From Microbacterium aurantiacum (GTDB lineage: Bacteria; Actinomycetota; Actinomycetes; Actinomycetales; Microbacteriaceae), in contig NZ_JAJPDW010000002.1 of NCBI RefSeq assembly GCF_021654035.1, positions 1 through 64,000 of the forward strand: a stretch of 64,000 bases of DNA. Direction: 5' to 3'. Positions 49,920-59,195 of the stretch are shown in pieces. The number at the start of each line of letters is the position of its first letter. Position 1 is the first letter of the stretch. Under the pieces are notes generated by a model. It was not told the DNA's origin. It ran no database searches and saw nothing but the letters and a program-made list of their open reading frames with translations. Made by a program: the position numbers and the translations under genes.

Positions 49920-52900
49920 ATGATTGCGCAGAACTCGCCCTCCCGCCCCCACTCAGGGGGGCGTCGCTCGTGGATTGCAGCGATCGCGATCGCCGTGCTC
50001 CTCCTGGGTCTGCTGAACGGGCACGGAATGGGTATCGCCCGTGCGGCGGAGACGAGCACCGTTGGTGAAGCGGAGGACGGCACTGCCTCCCCATCGCCGA
50101 GTCCGGGTCCCACGGAGGAACCGCTGCCGTCTCCGACGGCGTCTGCGACGGAGTCGCCTCCGTCCACTCAGACACCGACTCCCGAGGAGACCGTGGCGCC
50201 CAGCGCGTCCCCCGTGCCGCTCGAGAGTCCGACGGCATCCCCGACCGCGTCGCCGACGCCGACGCCGACGCCGACGGCTCCCGTGACCACCGCGCCGGAG
50301 GAACCTCGGACGAAGGCTCTGAACGAGGCACCCGACGAGGAGTCGATGTCGGGTCCGGAGAGTCGATCCGCGGTGTCGATCTTCGCCGCCGGTGTCCCCG
50401 CCGACCCCGGCGAAGTGTGGATCGAGACGTTCGAGCAGGGCCTCAACACCACCGCGCCCTCCGGGATCGCGACCTACGCCGGTGGGCGGTATACGGCGTC
50501 CTCGGGATGGGCTGCCGGAACGAACTGCACCGGAGTCCTGGTGAACTACACCGCCACTTATCCGAACGCGCAGTTCTGCCCCAGCCAGGCCTCGGGCGCG
50601 AACACCTCGGCAGCCCGCGAGGTCCGCCGGCTCGCCGACGTCCTTGGTCAGCTGGGCGCGGATACCCCAGGTTCCACGTCTGCGTCCGCGCCCGCGAGCG
50701 CCTCGAGCGACGTGACGCGGGGTAACCACGCGCTCGTCGCGCGTCCCTACGCGACGATCAGCGCCGGGCAGACGACCGTTGCACAGAGTGCGTCTGCGCT
50801 CGGACTGACGGCGAGCGCATCGCGGTACTACTCGCTGCGCTTCGACGCGGCGGCCGCTCCGTGCGGAACCGGGACACCGGCGCTCGCCCTCAGCCTGTTC
50901 TCCGGCGGGACGACATTGCTCAACGCGTTTCCCACCGCCGTGAACCCCTGTGCCGCGACGGGCGCGGTGTTCTACACCTCCACCCCCGTTCTGGCCGCGT
51001 CCGGCGGCGGAACCGACCCGGGCATCACGACGTCCGCGCGAGCGGCGACGTACACCGGAACAGCCGCGGCGGTGCTCACGCCCGCCCAGATCGCGGCGGC
51101 GCAGATCCGGCTGACCAACACCGCCAGGGCCACGGGCAGCGGGTTCGGCGTCGACAATCTGCGGGTGCTGGACGTGACTCCGAGCCTCGACTGGGGCTTC
51201 AGCCCGGACAGCGTCCCCGAGGGAACACCCAGCACGCTCACCTACACCGTCACCAACACGACGGACCTGATCGCGAAGAACGACTGGTCTTTCACGAACA
51301 CCCTTCCCGCCGGTCTCGTCGTGGCGCCGACCCCGGCCGTCGGCGGGACCTGCACGCAGGTCGCCGGAACCGCGTTCGCGGTCACCGCGGCCGCGGGCGG
51401 GTCGAGCATCGCCGCGGTGGGCGGCGACCTGGCGACCGGGGCGGCCTCGTGCACGGTCACCGTCGATGTGGTCGCGACGGCGGAAGGCTCCTTCACCAAC
51501 GCGCCGGAGGATGTGGTCACGGTCCTGGATCCGCCGGAGGCGGCCTCGCTGACCGCGACTCCCGCGTCGCGTCTGACGGTGCGGAAAGACCTCCCCGCCC
51601 GCGCGTCCTCGACCGATCAGTTCACGCTGTCGGTGCGCAGCGGCTCGACGGTCCTCGCGTCGGCGACGACGACGGGGACGGCGACGGGTATCCAGCCCGC
51701 GCAGGTGTCCCGGCTGATCGTCACCGCCGGGCAGACCTACACGATCAACGAGACGCCCACTTCCGGGTCCGCGATTGGCTACGCCAGCTCCTACGACTGC
51801 GTGCGGGACGGCACGGTCGTCGCGACGGGCACGTCCCGCTCCGGGTCGATCACGATGCCCGAGGAGGACGGTGCCGAGATCGTCTGCACGTTCCGGAACA
51901 CCCTGCAGCAGCAGCGTCTGGCGTGCGACAGCGGACTCTTCTACGGAGTGACCACCAACGGAGCCCTGATCCAGGGCGACATCGTCGGAGGTGGGCAGGC
52001 GACGGTCGGCTCGTGGTCGAACGTGACGGGCGCCAACTCGCTGGGCATCGGAGCCGGAGGGACGCTCGCCTACGCGCTGAACAGATCGGGCGATGCCGCC
52101 AACGTGCTGTCGATCCTCAAGTGGTCCACGACCGGCGGGTTCGAGACGCTTCCGGGTACCGGGTACACCACGGTCGGTGCCGGCGGCGCGGCGGTGCCGG
52201 GCAGTCTGGTCGCCGGCGCCGTCGATCTGACCACGGGGCGCTACCTCTTCGGCAAGTTCAACGGCGGGGTCTTCCACCTGTGGAGCTTCACGGAGTCCGC
52301 CCCCGCCGCGAATCGCTTCGCGTATGTGGGCTCGTTCAACGCCGGCGCTGCACCGAACGGCAACGGCGACATGGCCTTCGACTCTCGCGGCAACCTGTAC
52401 GTCCTCGGTGCGGCGACGGTGAACAACGCCAGCAGCGTCGCGATCTTCACGGTGACGGCGCAGACGCTCGCCGCCGCGAGCGGCGGCACCCTTGCCGTCA
52501 GCACGTCGACGCCGCGCGCGCTGACGGGCCTCGACGGCTCACCGACGTTCGGCAGCGCCAACGGGTTGGCCTTCTCGCCGCGGGGCACCGTCTACGTGTC
52601 CAGCAACACCAGCACGTACGAGTTCGATCCGAGCTCCTGGGTCCGCATCGCGGGGTCGTCCAGGCTGGATTTCGCCTCCACCGACCTGGCCACCTGCACG
52701 TCTCCGGGCACCGTGACGGTGCAGAAGAACGTGGTCGGGCGTGCCGCTGCCGCCGACCAGTTCACGCTCACCCTCGCGGGTGAAAGCGGAACCGTCGGCA
52801 CGGCCACGAGCACAGGATCGACGACGGGGCGGCAGACGGCTCAGGTCGGGCCGTTCCCGGCACGTGTCAACACGGTTCTGACGGTCTCGGAGGCGATGGC

Positions 52901-54311
52901 GGCCGGCTCCACGTCGGCGATCGGCGCCTATACCGTGCGGCTGGAGTGCTGGACGGACGGGGTGCGCATCGTCAACACCACGACGATCTCCGCGAGCGTC
53001 ACGATGCCCGATCGCCTCGGAGCGAACGTCGTCTGCACGTTCTTCAACTCCCCGAGTCCGGTCGCGACGGTGACCGTGACCAAACGGGTGCTCGACCCGG
53101 CGACCGGGCAGAGCGCGCCCGCGGCCGGATGGAGTCTCGGCGTGGCGGGGACGGCGACGACGGGGACCGTCACGGTGCTGCCGAGCGAGGCGCCGCGACA
53201 GAACAGTGACGCGTCCGGCAACGCGGCGTGGACCGTGCTGTTCGGCTCCGCCGCCTCCCGCGCGACCCTCGTCGTCTCGGAGGTGCAGCAGACGGGGTTC
53301 ACCTTCGTGAGCGGCACGTGCACGGTCAACGGCAGTGCGGTCGCGGCATCCTTCACCACGGTCGGAGGTCTCGTCTCCGCATCTCTGCCGGGCATCGCGC
53401 CGTCGGCCACCGTGGCCTGCACGCTGACCAATCAGCCGATCACCACGCTCACCCTCGTGAAGTCGGTGTCTTTCGGGACTGCGGCGCCGACGGCCTGGCT
53501 CCTATCCGCGCAGGCGCCTCAGGGTGCCCTCCCGGGGCCGAGCGGCACCACCGGTGTCGCGGCCACGACCAACGTTCCGGTCAGCCCGGGGCGCCCGTAC
53601 CGCCTGAGCGAAACCGGCGGAACCGCCGCGTACGTCCAGGTGGGAGCGTGGCGCTGCGTCGAGTCCACCGGCGCGGAGGTTGCCGTCACTCCCGCGGGGG
53701 ATGTAACCGTGCGTACCGGCGCGGCTGTCACGTGCACGGTGACCAACGCGACGGCGACGATGACGCTGCTCAAGGATGTCGTCACGCCGAGCCCCGGTTT
53801 CGAGGCGTCGACGTGGACGATCACCGCGACGCCCGCCGTTCTTCCGGGCGGCACCCTTCCGGTGCAGAACCGCGTCGGTGCGACCTACAACGCCGCCGGG
53901 AACCCGGCGAGCACCTTCGAGGTGCGCCCGGGACACGAGTACACCCTCTCCGAGGCGCCCACGGTGCCGGGGACGCGGTTGGCTTATCAGACCCTCCGGC
54001 TCGAGCGCCTCGACGGAACCTCCTGGACGCCGGTCCCCAGCAGGACCATCACCGCGCCTCCCGCGGGATCGAACGTGGTCTACCGATTCGTGAACGCTCC
54101 CGTCGCGGGACCCGTCCTCCCGCTGACCGGCGGCCTCGGGGCGGATGCGTTCGCCATCGCCGGGGGTCTGCTGCTCGCCGTGATGCTCGCCGGTGCGCTG
54201 ATGAACGGGAAGCGACGGACGATGCGACGTCGACTCGGGTTCCCTTCCTCTTTCTCGCGCCCCTCTGAACCTCCTCCCTCCCTCCCTCCTCATCGCAGTG
54301 CAACTCCCTGA
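49920..54311 (+). CDS. Large LPxTG surface protein, probable pilus tip/minor pilin adhesin
   Basis: About 1,463 residues from ATG 49920 (GTG 49863 and ATG 49869 are alternatives). Basic n-region, helix about 19-35, signal cleavage near ARA-AE. A Pro/Thr/Ser-rich linker follows (about 42-150), then repeated beta-sandwich modules: a DUF11-like conserved repeat (SVPEGTPSTLTYTVTNTTD) and several prealbumin-like or SpaA-type modules (VTVQKNVVGRAAAADQFTLTL and similar), with a beta-propeller-like stretch in the middle. Cysteine pairs recur. The sorting signal LPLTG is at 1400-1404 with a helix and KRRTMRRR, but another 25 residues follow. With the next two genes it forms a pilus locus. Confidence 0.87.
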   Translation: MIAQNSPSRPHSGGRRSWIAAIAIAVLLLGLLNGHGMGIARAAETSTVGEAEDGTASPSPSPGPTEEPLPSPTASATESPPSTQTPTPEETVAPSASPVPLESPTASPTASPTPTPTPTAPVTTAPEEPRTKALNEAPDEESMSGPESRSAVSIFAAGVPADPGEVWIETFEQGLNTTAPSGIATYAGGRYTASSGWAAGTNCTGVLVNYTATYPNAQFCPSQASGANTSAAREVRRLADVLGQLGADTPGSTSASAPASASSDVTRGNHALVARPYATISAGQTTVAQSASALGLTASASRYYSLRFDAAAAPCGTGTPALALSLFSGGTTLLNAFPTAVNPCAATGAVFYTSTPVLAASGGGTDPGITTSARAATYTGTAAAVLTPAQIAAAQIRLTNTARATGSGFGVDNLRVLDVTPSLDWGFSPDSVPEGTPSTLTYTVTNTTDLIAKNDWSFTNTLPAGLVVAPTPAVGGTCTQVAGTAFAVTAAAGGSSIAAVGGDLATGAASCTVTVDVVATAEGSFTNAPEDVVTVLDPPEAASLTATPASRLTVRKDLPARASSTDQFTLSVRSGSTVLASATTTGTATGIQPAQVSRLIVTAGQTYTINETPTSGSAIGYASSYDCVRDGTVVATGTSRSGSITMPEEDGAEIVCTFRNTLQQQRLACDSGLFYGVTTNGALIQGDIVGGGQATVGSWSNVTGANSLGIGAGGTLAYALNRSGDAANVLSILKWSTTGGFETLPGTGYTTVGAGGAAVPGSLVAGAVDLTTGRYLFGKFNGGVFHLWSFTESAPAANRFAYVGSFNAGAAPNGNGDMAFDSRGNLYVLGAATVNNASSVAIFTVTAQTLAAASGGTLAVSTSTPRALTGLDGSPTFGSANGLAFSPRGTVYVSSNTSTYEFDPSSWVRIAGSSRLDFASTDLATCTSPGTVTVQKNVVGRAAAADQFTLTLAGESGTVGTATSTGSTTGRQTAQVGPFPARVNTVLTVSEAMAAGSTSAIGAYTVRLECWTDGVRIVNTTTISASVTMPDRLGANVVCTFFNSPSPVATVTVTKRVLDPATGQSAPAAGWSLGVAGTATTGTVTVLPSEAPRQNSDASGNAAWTVLFGSAASRATLVVSEVQQTGFTFVSGTCTVNGSAVAASFTTVGGLVSASLPGIAPSATVACTLTNQPITTLTLVKSVSFGTAAPTAWLLSAQAPQGALPGPSGTTGVAATTNVPVSPGRPYRLSETGGTAAYVQVGAWRCVESTGAEVAVTPAGDVTVRTGAAVTCTVTNATATMTLLKDVVTPSPGFEASTWTITATPAVLPGGTLPVQNRVGATYNAAGNPASTFEVRPGHEYTLSEAPTVPGTRLAYQTLRLERLDGTSWTPVPSRTITAPPAGSNVVYRFVNAPVAGPVLPLTGGLGADAFAIAGGLLLAVMLAGALMNGKRRTMRRRLGFPSSFSRPSEPPPSLPPHRSATP

Positions 54312-54321
54312 AAGGAACACA

Positions 54322-55845
54322 ATGTCCATCCGCAGAAAAGCAGCCGCTGTCTTCAGTGTGCTCACATTCGGGGTCATCGCGGCCGTCGGTGCGGTCGCGC
54401 CGGCTTCGGCCGTGACTCTCCCCGGCAACATCGATTCCGAGGTCGACCGTTCGCTGACGATCCACAAGCACGCACTGGGCCCGTCGACTCCGCTGAACCC
54501 GTTCTCCACGGGCCAGGAGCTGGCGAACCCGCCCGCGGACCCGCTCCCCGGTGCGCAGTTCACGGCAACGCTGGTCTCGGGTGTCGACCTGACGACCCCT
54601 GAGGGGTGGACCACGGCCGCTCAGCTGACGCCCGCACAGGCGGCGCAGCGCCCGAACACTGTGGTCTTCACCTCCACCGTGACCAACACTGCGGGCATCG
54701 CGACGTTCCCCGTGGACGCCGGGACCTACCCTGACGGACTGCCTATCGGTCTGTACCTCGTCACCGAGACGCAGCTGCCCCCGGGTGCCACCAACCCGGC
54801 GGCTCCGTTCCTGGTCACGCTGCCGCTGCCCACCGGCGTTGCGGGAGCCCCCGCGAACCAGTGGATCTACGACGTCCATGTCTACCCCAAGAACGCGGTG
54901 ACGCAGCTGACGAAGACGCGCGTTCCGGCGCCGGCGGGCTCGGTGGAGCGTCGTAACCCCGACCTGGTCCGCTGGGCCGTGGCCTCGACGATTCCGACGC
55001 TCGCAGCCGGAGACACGATCGATGTCTTCACCCTCACCGACCAGCTCCCCAGCGAGCTGACCTACCTCGATGCCGTGACCACCCCCGCGGGTGTGACGCC
55101 GTCGAACGTTGTCGTGACGAATGCAGCCGGCGTTCCGCAGTCCTTCGCAGAGAACACCGACTACACCATCACCGAGGTGGGCGGCACGGTCACGGTGAAC
55201 TTCACCCCCTTGGGTCTGGGGCGTCTGACGGCTCTCCAGGGTGGGACGGTCACCTTCGAGGTGCTTACGCGGGCGACCTCGATCCCCGGCTCGGGCGTCA
55301 TCGTCAACAACGCCTCCGCCAACGTCAACGGGTCCACCGAGACGGCCGTCGGCAGCACCCCGATCGGTCAGCTGACGATCAACGCGTACGCCACCAGCGA
55401 GGGTGCGCGCACTCCGCTGGCGGGTGCGGTGTACCAGGTGTTCCTCACCGAGCAGGACGCGATCAACGGGGCGAACCCGATCTCGATCGACGGCGAGACG
55501 ACCTGGACCACCGGTCCGGACGGCAATGTCGTCATCCCGATCGTCACTCCGGGCAACTACTGGGTGCGCGAGATCACGCCCCCGGCCGGGTACCAGCTGC
55601 CCTCGCCGGATCGCATCCTCACCGCGGTCGTTCCGGGACCGACGTCGACCGTGGCGCCCGTGCGCAACTACGTCGAGTTCGCGCACAACCAGGTGCCGGC
55701 GTTCGTGTTGCCGATCACCGGTGGTGACGGCGGAGTCTGGTTCGCCGCGGGTGGCGCGGCGCTCCTGACGGTGATGCTGGGGTCGGCGCTCTTCGTGGCG
55801 CGTCGCAACGCGCGCACGGCGCGTGCCGAGACCGCTGCCGTCTGA
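54322..55845 (+). CDS. SpaH/EbpB-like major pilin with LPITG sorting signal
   Basis: 507 residues. Signal peptide ending in ASA-VT. Pilin motif WIYDVHVYPKN with Lys190, the residue that the sortase links to the next subunit. Middle DUF11/isopeptide-type domains (about 215-350), a Cna-B-like domain and E-box YWVREITPPAGY (about 413-424), then LPITG at 463-467, helix and a short basic tail. It should form the pilus shaft with intramolecular isopeptide bonds. GAAAGGAAC precedes ATG 54322, partly overlapping the upstream stop. Confidence 0.94.
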   Translation: MSIRRKAAAVFSVLTFGVIAAVGAVAPASAVTLPGNIDSEVDRSLTIHKHALGPSTPLNPFSTGQELANPPADPLPGAQFTATLVSGVDLTTPEGWTTAAQLTPAQAAQRPNTVVFTSTVTNTAGIATFPVDAGTYPDGLPIGLYLVTETQLPPGATNPAAPFLVTLPLPTGVAGAPANQWIYDVHVYPKNAVTQLTKTRVPAPAGSVERRNPDLVRWAVASTIPTLAAGDTIDVFTLTDQLPSELTYLDAVTTPAGVTPSNVVVTNAAGVPQSFAENTDYTITEVGGTVTVNFTPLGLGRLTALQGGTVTFEVLTRATSIPGSGVIVNNASANVNGSTETAVGSTPIGQLTINAYATSEGARTPLAGAVYQVFLTEQDAINGANPISIDGETTWTTGPDGNVVIPIVTPGNYWVREITPPAGYQLPSPDRILTAVVPGPTSTVAPVRNYVEFAHNQVPAFVLPITGGDGGVWFAAGGAALLTVMLGSALFVARRNARTARAETAAV

Positions 55846-55863
55846 GGTACCGTCGCACCGTGA

Positions 55864-55910
55864 GGAAGGGGTCGACGATGCGGGATTCTCCCGTGTCGTC
55901 GACCCCTTCC
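55864..55910 (+). promoter_or_regulatory. 15-bp hairpin covering the sortase ribosome-binding site and start
   Basis: GGAAGGGGTCGACGA (55864-55878) pairs perfectly with 55896-55910; loop 17 bases. The left arm contains the GGAAGGGG ribosome-binding sequence and the A of the ATG at 55878. It can end transcription after the pilin gene or hide the sortase start in the mRNA. No T run follows. Confidence 0.7.
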
Positions 55911-56795
55911 GTGCTTCCGCTGCGCAGGGATCGTCGACGGGGGAGGTGGCGGCTTCCTCGTCTTCCTCTCTTTTTCGCGCTCGGAGCGCTCCTCGGTGTG
56001 GGGCTCCTGATGTATCCGACGGTCGCCGCGTGGTTCGCCCAGTACGTGCAATCGCAGGAGATCGACTCGTACTCCGAGCAGGTTCGTGATCTCGGAGCGG
56101 ACAGTCTCGCGGCGCAGCTCGAGGCGGCTCGGGAGTACAACGCGGGTCTCGTCGACGGGGGCGCGGAGATCGCCTCGAACGAGCGGTTGCCGTTGGCCAA
56201 TGTTCCGGACCAGTCGAGCGTGTATGCCGAGCAGCTGCGTTCGGATGCGACCGGCATCATGGCGCGGCTGAAGATTCCGGCGATCCGCGTCGATCTGCCG
56301 GTCTATCACGGGACCAGCGAGCAGGTCCTGTATGAGGGCGTGGGGCATCTGGAAGGAACCGCCTTGCCGGTGGGTGGGGCCACGACGCATTCCGTCCTCA
56401 CCGCTCATCGCGGTCTTGCGACGGCGGAGCTGTTCACGAACCTGGATCAGGTCGAGGTGGAGGACACCTTCACTATCGAGGTGTTCGGCGAGGTCCTCTC
56501 CTATCGTGTGATCAACACCCAGGTGGTCGAGCCCGAGGACACCGAGTCCCTCGTTCCCGTCGTCGGTGAGGATCTGGTCACGCTCGTGACCTGCACGCCG
56601 TTGGGCGTGAACAGTCACCGCATCCTGGTCACCGGCGAGCGGATCATTCCGACTCCCCAGGGCGATCTCGACGGCGCCGGTGCGCGTCCGGAGATCCCGA
56701 CGTTCCCGTGGTGGATCGTGATCCTCGCCGGATCGTTCGTCCTCGCCGCGGTGTACGTCTGGTGGTCGGGTCGGCAGCGTCGGGATTCGCCCTGA
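55878..56795 (+). CDS. srtC: Class C (pilus-assembly) sortase
   Basis: 305 residues. N-terminal helix (about 28-48), sortase domain, and a second C-terminal helix (about 273-295) followed by a basic tail, the two-helix layout of class C sortases. Catalytic His177 in LTAHRGL, Cys239 in LVTCTPLG and Arg248 in SHRILVTGER. A lid with an aromatic or DPW/F-type motif is not obvious. It should polymerise the LPITG pilin and attach the LPLTG adhesin. ATG 55878 has a good site; GTG 55860 and GTG 55911 are in frame. Its translation may be limited by the hairpin. Confidence 0.94.
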   Translation: MRDSPVSSTPSVLPLRRDRRRGRWRLPRLPLFFALGALLGVGLLMYPTVAAWFAQYVQSQEIDSYSEQVRDLGADSLAAQLEAAREYNAGLVDGGAEIASNERLPLANVPDQSSVYAEQLRSDATGIMARLKIPAIRVDLPVYHGTSEQVLYEGVGHLEGTALPVGGATTHSVLTAHRGLATAELFTNLDQVEVEDTFTIEVFGEVLSYRVINTQVVEPEDTESLVPVVGEDLVTLVTCTPLGVNSHRILVTGERIIPTPQGDLDGAGARPEIPTFPWWIVILAGSFVLAAVYVWWSGRQRRDSP

Positions 56796-56894
56796 CGCGT
56801 GCTCTTGTCACATGACCCCCACTGCCTTGAAGAGGTGCGGGGGCAGGCGCTTCCGTCATCCGGTCACGCATTGATCGCCCGGTTCGAGGGTGAT

Positions 56895-56964
56895 CACTCG
56901 GTCGAAACGACGACCGCTCGGTCGAAACGACGATCGCTCGGTCGAAACGACGATCGCTCGGTCA
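56895..56964. repeat. 20-bp tandem repeat, about 3.5 copies
   Basis: Unit CGCTCGGTCGAAACGACGAT: copies at 56895-56914 (three base differences), 56915-56934, 56935-56954 and a partial at 56955-56964. The stop codon of the HNH gene (56962-56964, leftward) lies in the partial copy. It occupies the gap between convergent genes. Confidence 0.9.
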
Positions 56965-58347
56965 GAAGGGCGCGGGTTTGGGCGGCGGTGCGCCGCCACC
57001 CTCGTCCGGGGGTGGTGCCCCACCTCCGGAGGGCATGAATCGCACCAGTGGTGCCGGTGGGTGGTCGATGTAGATGCGTCCGGTGGGTGAGGTCCATTCG
57101 AGGACTCCGCCGCCGAGTTGTCGGACGCCCCAGGAGGTGAATTGCTTCATCGAGTGGTGTCGTTGACATAAGTGACAGAGATTCCGGATGTCGGTGGGGC
57201 CGCCCAACGCGAAGTCGATCGTGTGGTCGAGTTCGCAGCGGATCGCGGGCCGGCGGCATCCGGGAAATCGGCAGTGCCGGTCCCGTGCCTTCAGGAACCG
57301 CGCCATCGACGCCGTCCGCCGGTACGAGTCGGTGCACAGCACCTGCCCCGACACCGGGTGCACCACGAGACGCTCCCATGATGCAGTGACTCCGGCGAGT
57401 GCCCGGGCGGTGGACGGGTCGATGGGGGCGGATCCGACGAGGTCGGCGGTGGTGGTGTCGTTCGCGGGGTCGTCGTCTTTCCCGAGAAGTGTCAATGCCG
57501 GCACGACGACCTGAACCTTCGCGCGGATCATCCCCAGCGTGCCGTTCCCGTCACCATCGATGGTCGGGTCGACCAGCGGGGAGGCGGTGAGGAGCATGTC
57601 GCAGAGGATGTCCGCGCGGATCTGATCCCGCGTGCGGCAATCCGGCTCCGCGTCGCCGGCGTCCGCGTCGGCCCCGTCGTCGCGGGGGGCGTTGCGGGCG
57701 TCGATGATCGACGACGCCTGCTCGTTGAGTCGGTCGCTGATCCCTTCCGCCAGAAGCGTGGGAAGGGTCGCGACGAGCTCCGACATCCCATCCCGCAGCG
57801 GCGTGACACTCACCCGCCGTTCCTCGCGGGCCTTCGCATGCCGCTCCGCCAACGTCCGCGGATGCAGCTCCTGCGCGAGGTGATCGAGGCGATCCTTGAC
57901 CCGACCGACCGATTGGCCGACACACAGCTCCGCGGCGGCCGCGTCGAACTCCGCCCGCCCATCGCGGGGCAGCACCGTCCCGCACCGCAACACCGCGGTG
58001 GCGTGGCCACGGGTGATGCGCCCCGCTTCCCACGCGGCCAACGTGGCGGGGTAGCACTCGACCCACTCCACTGCCTGGGTGATCTGCGCCTGCATGGAAC
58101 GGTCGGTGGTGAACGTCACCCCGGCAAGTTCCGCGGCGACGGACCGGTAGACCATCTCCTGCGACCGCACCGACGCCGACTGGCGCCGCGACACGCGTTC
58201 GGCGATCGCGCCCGCGCGCGCTTGGTTGCGGACGTTCTCGACCTCCATCGCCCCCAATGCGGGGGTGATCCGCTCGGCGGCGCATGCGACCTCGTCGAGT
58301 TCGGCGAGGTCTTCGTCGCTGAACTCGATCAACCGGCTCGTATTCAT
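56962..58347 (-). CDS. DUF222 and HNH endonuclease domain protein
   Basis: 461 residues. N-terminal DUF222 helical region (about 15-330; NVRNQARAGAIAE, GRITRGHATAVL) and a C-terminal HNH motif: CRFPGCRRPAIRCELDH, then NLCHLCQRHHSMK, with the zinc cysteines. Ends in a Gly/Pro-rich tail (GGGAPPP twice). Such genes are multicopy in Actinobacteria and resemble parts of REP13E12-type mobile elements, but the biological role is unclear. A repeat abuts its 3' end. Confidence 0.92.
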   Translation of the reverse strand: MNTSRLIEFSDEDLAELDEVACAAERITPALGAMEVENVRNQARAGAIAERVSRRQSASVRSQEMVYRSVAAELAGVTFTTDRSMQAQITQAVEWVECYPATLAAWEAGRITRGHATAVLRCGTVLPRDGRAEFDAAAAELCVGQSVGRVKDRLDHLAQELHPRTLAERHAKAREERRVSVTPLRDGMSELVATLPTLLAEGISDRLNEQASSIIDARNAPRDDGADADAGDAEPDCRTRDQIRADILCDMLLTASPLVDPTIDGDGNGTLGMIRAKVQVVVPALTLLGKDDDPANDTTTADLVGSAPIDPSTARALAGVTASWERLVVHPVSGQVLCTDSYRRTASMARFLKARDRHCRFPGCRRPAIRCELDHTIDFALGGPTDIRNLCHLCQRHHSMKQFTSWGVRQLGGGVLEWTSPTGRIYIDHPPAPLVRFMPSGGGAPPPDEGGGAPPPKPAPF

Positions 58348-58430
58348 GTTCGAAGACTAGCGATAGCCTCCGACATTCAAGACGAAGATCTCACCGATGT
58401 GGAAAAAAATCCGAGAAAACTTCCCCACCC

Positions 58431-59195
58431 TCAGAGCTCCAGCTCGACCGCCGTCTCCAGTGCCGCTTCGATCGACCGCATCCAACCGTCGGACAGGGCC
58501 GGCTTGACTCCCGAATAGAGCGACGCACCGTCGATGAGGTTGCTCGAGCACGCGCAGACCATTGCGGCGCGGAGGCCCCGCAGACGCGCGACGATGAACA
58601 GGGCCGACGCCTCCATCTCGACGTTCAGGATGCCCATGCGGTTGAGCTGCTCGATCCACTCCGGCGTCTCGGCGTAGAACGCGTCGTCGCTGACGCTGAT
58701 GCCGCGGTGCGAGGTGGTTCCGGCATCCGTCGCGATCCGTTCCGAGTGCCGCGCGAGCGCCGTCGTCAGCTCGAGGTCGGGGACGGCGGGGAAGCCCTTC
58801 GGGAGGTAGGCGTCGGTGGTGCCGTCGTTGCGGAAGCTGCCCTCGCTCACCAGCAGATCGCCGGGGACGATCCCGGGCTGGACCGCCGCCGAGCTGCCGA
58901 CACGGATGAACGAGGTCACGCCCACGCGCGCGAGCTCTTCGACCGCGATCGCCGTGGAGGGGCACCCCATTCCGGTGGATGTCGCGGTGATGTGGCGGCC
59001 TTTGTACCAGCCGGTCATGGTGCGGTGCTCGCGGTTGTGGGCGACTTCCTTGACATCGGTGAGGAACTCCGCGACGAGCGGCACGCGGAACGGGTCCCCC
59101 GGCAGCAGCGCGACCGACGAGACCTCTCCGGGTGCGAGGGCGACGTGGTACTGGCGGGTGTTGACGCCAGCGGTGGACTTGTCGACGGTGGCCAT
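58431..59195 (-). CDS. Nucleoside phosphorylase (uridine/purine phosphorylase family)
   Basis: 254 residues of the PNP_UDP_1 hexameric family. It splits nucleosides with phosphate to base and ribose-1-phosphate. Visible motifs: ALLPGDPFRVPLVAEFL, TSTGMGCPSTAIAVEEL, IRVGSSAAVQPG, and NVEMEASALF, which holds the ribose-binding Glu. The late VCACSSNLIDG is typical of the uridine-phosphorylase-like branch. It could deliver purine bases to the catabolic genes, but it lies outside that cluster. Confidence 0.9.
   Translation of the reverse strand: MATVDKSTAGVNTRQYHVALAPGEVSSVALLPGDPFRVPLVAEFLTDVKEVAHNREHRTMTGWYKGRHITATSTGMGCPSTAIAVEELARVGVTSFIRVGSSAAVQPGIVPGDLLVSEGSFRNDGTTDAYLPKGFPAVPDLELTTALARHSERIATDAGTTSHRGISVSDDAFYAETPEWIEQLNRMGILNVEMEASALFIVARLRGLRAAMVCACSSNLIDGASLYSGVKPALSDGWMRSIEAALETAVELEL

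Noticed and set aside
56895..56964. Possible CRISPR array
   Set aside because: Units are contiguous with no spacers and there are no cas genes; it is a simple tandem repeat.
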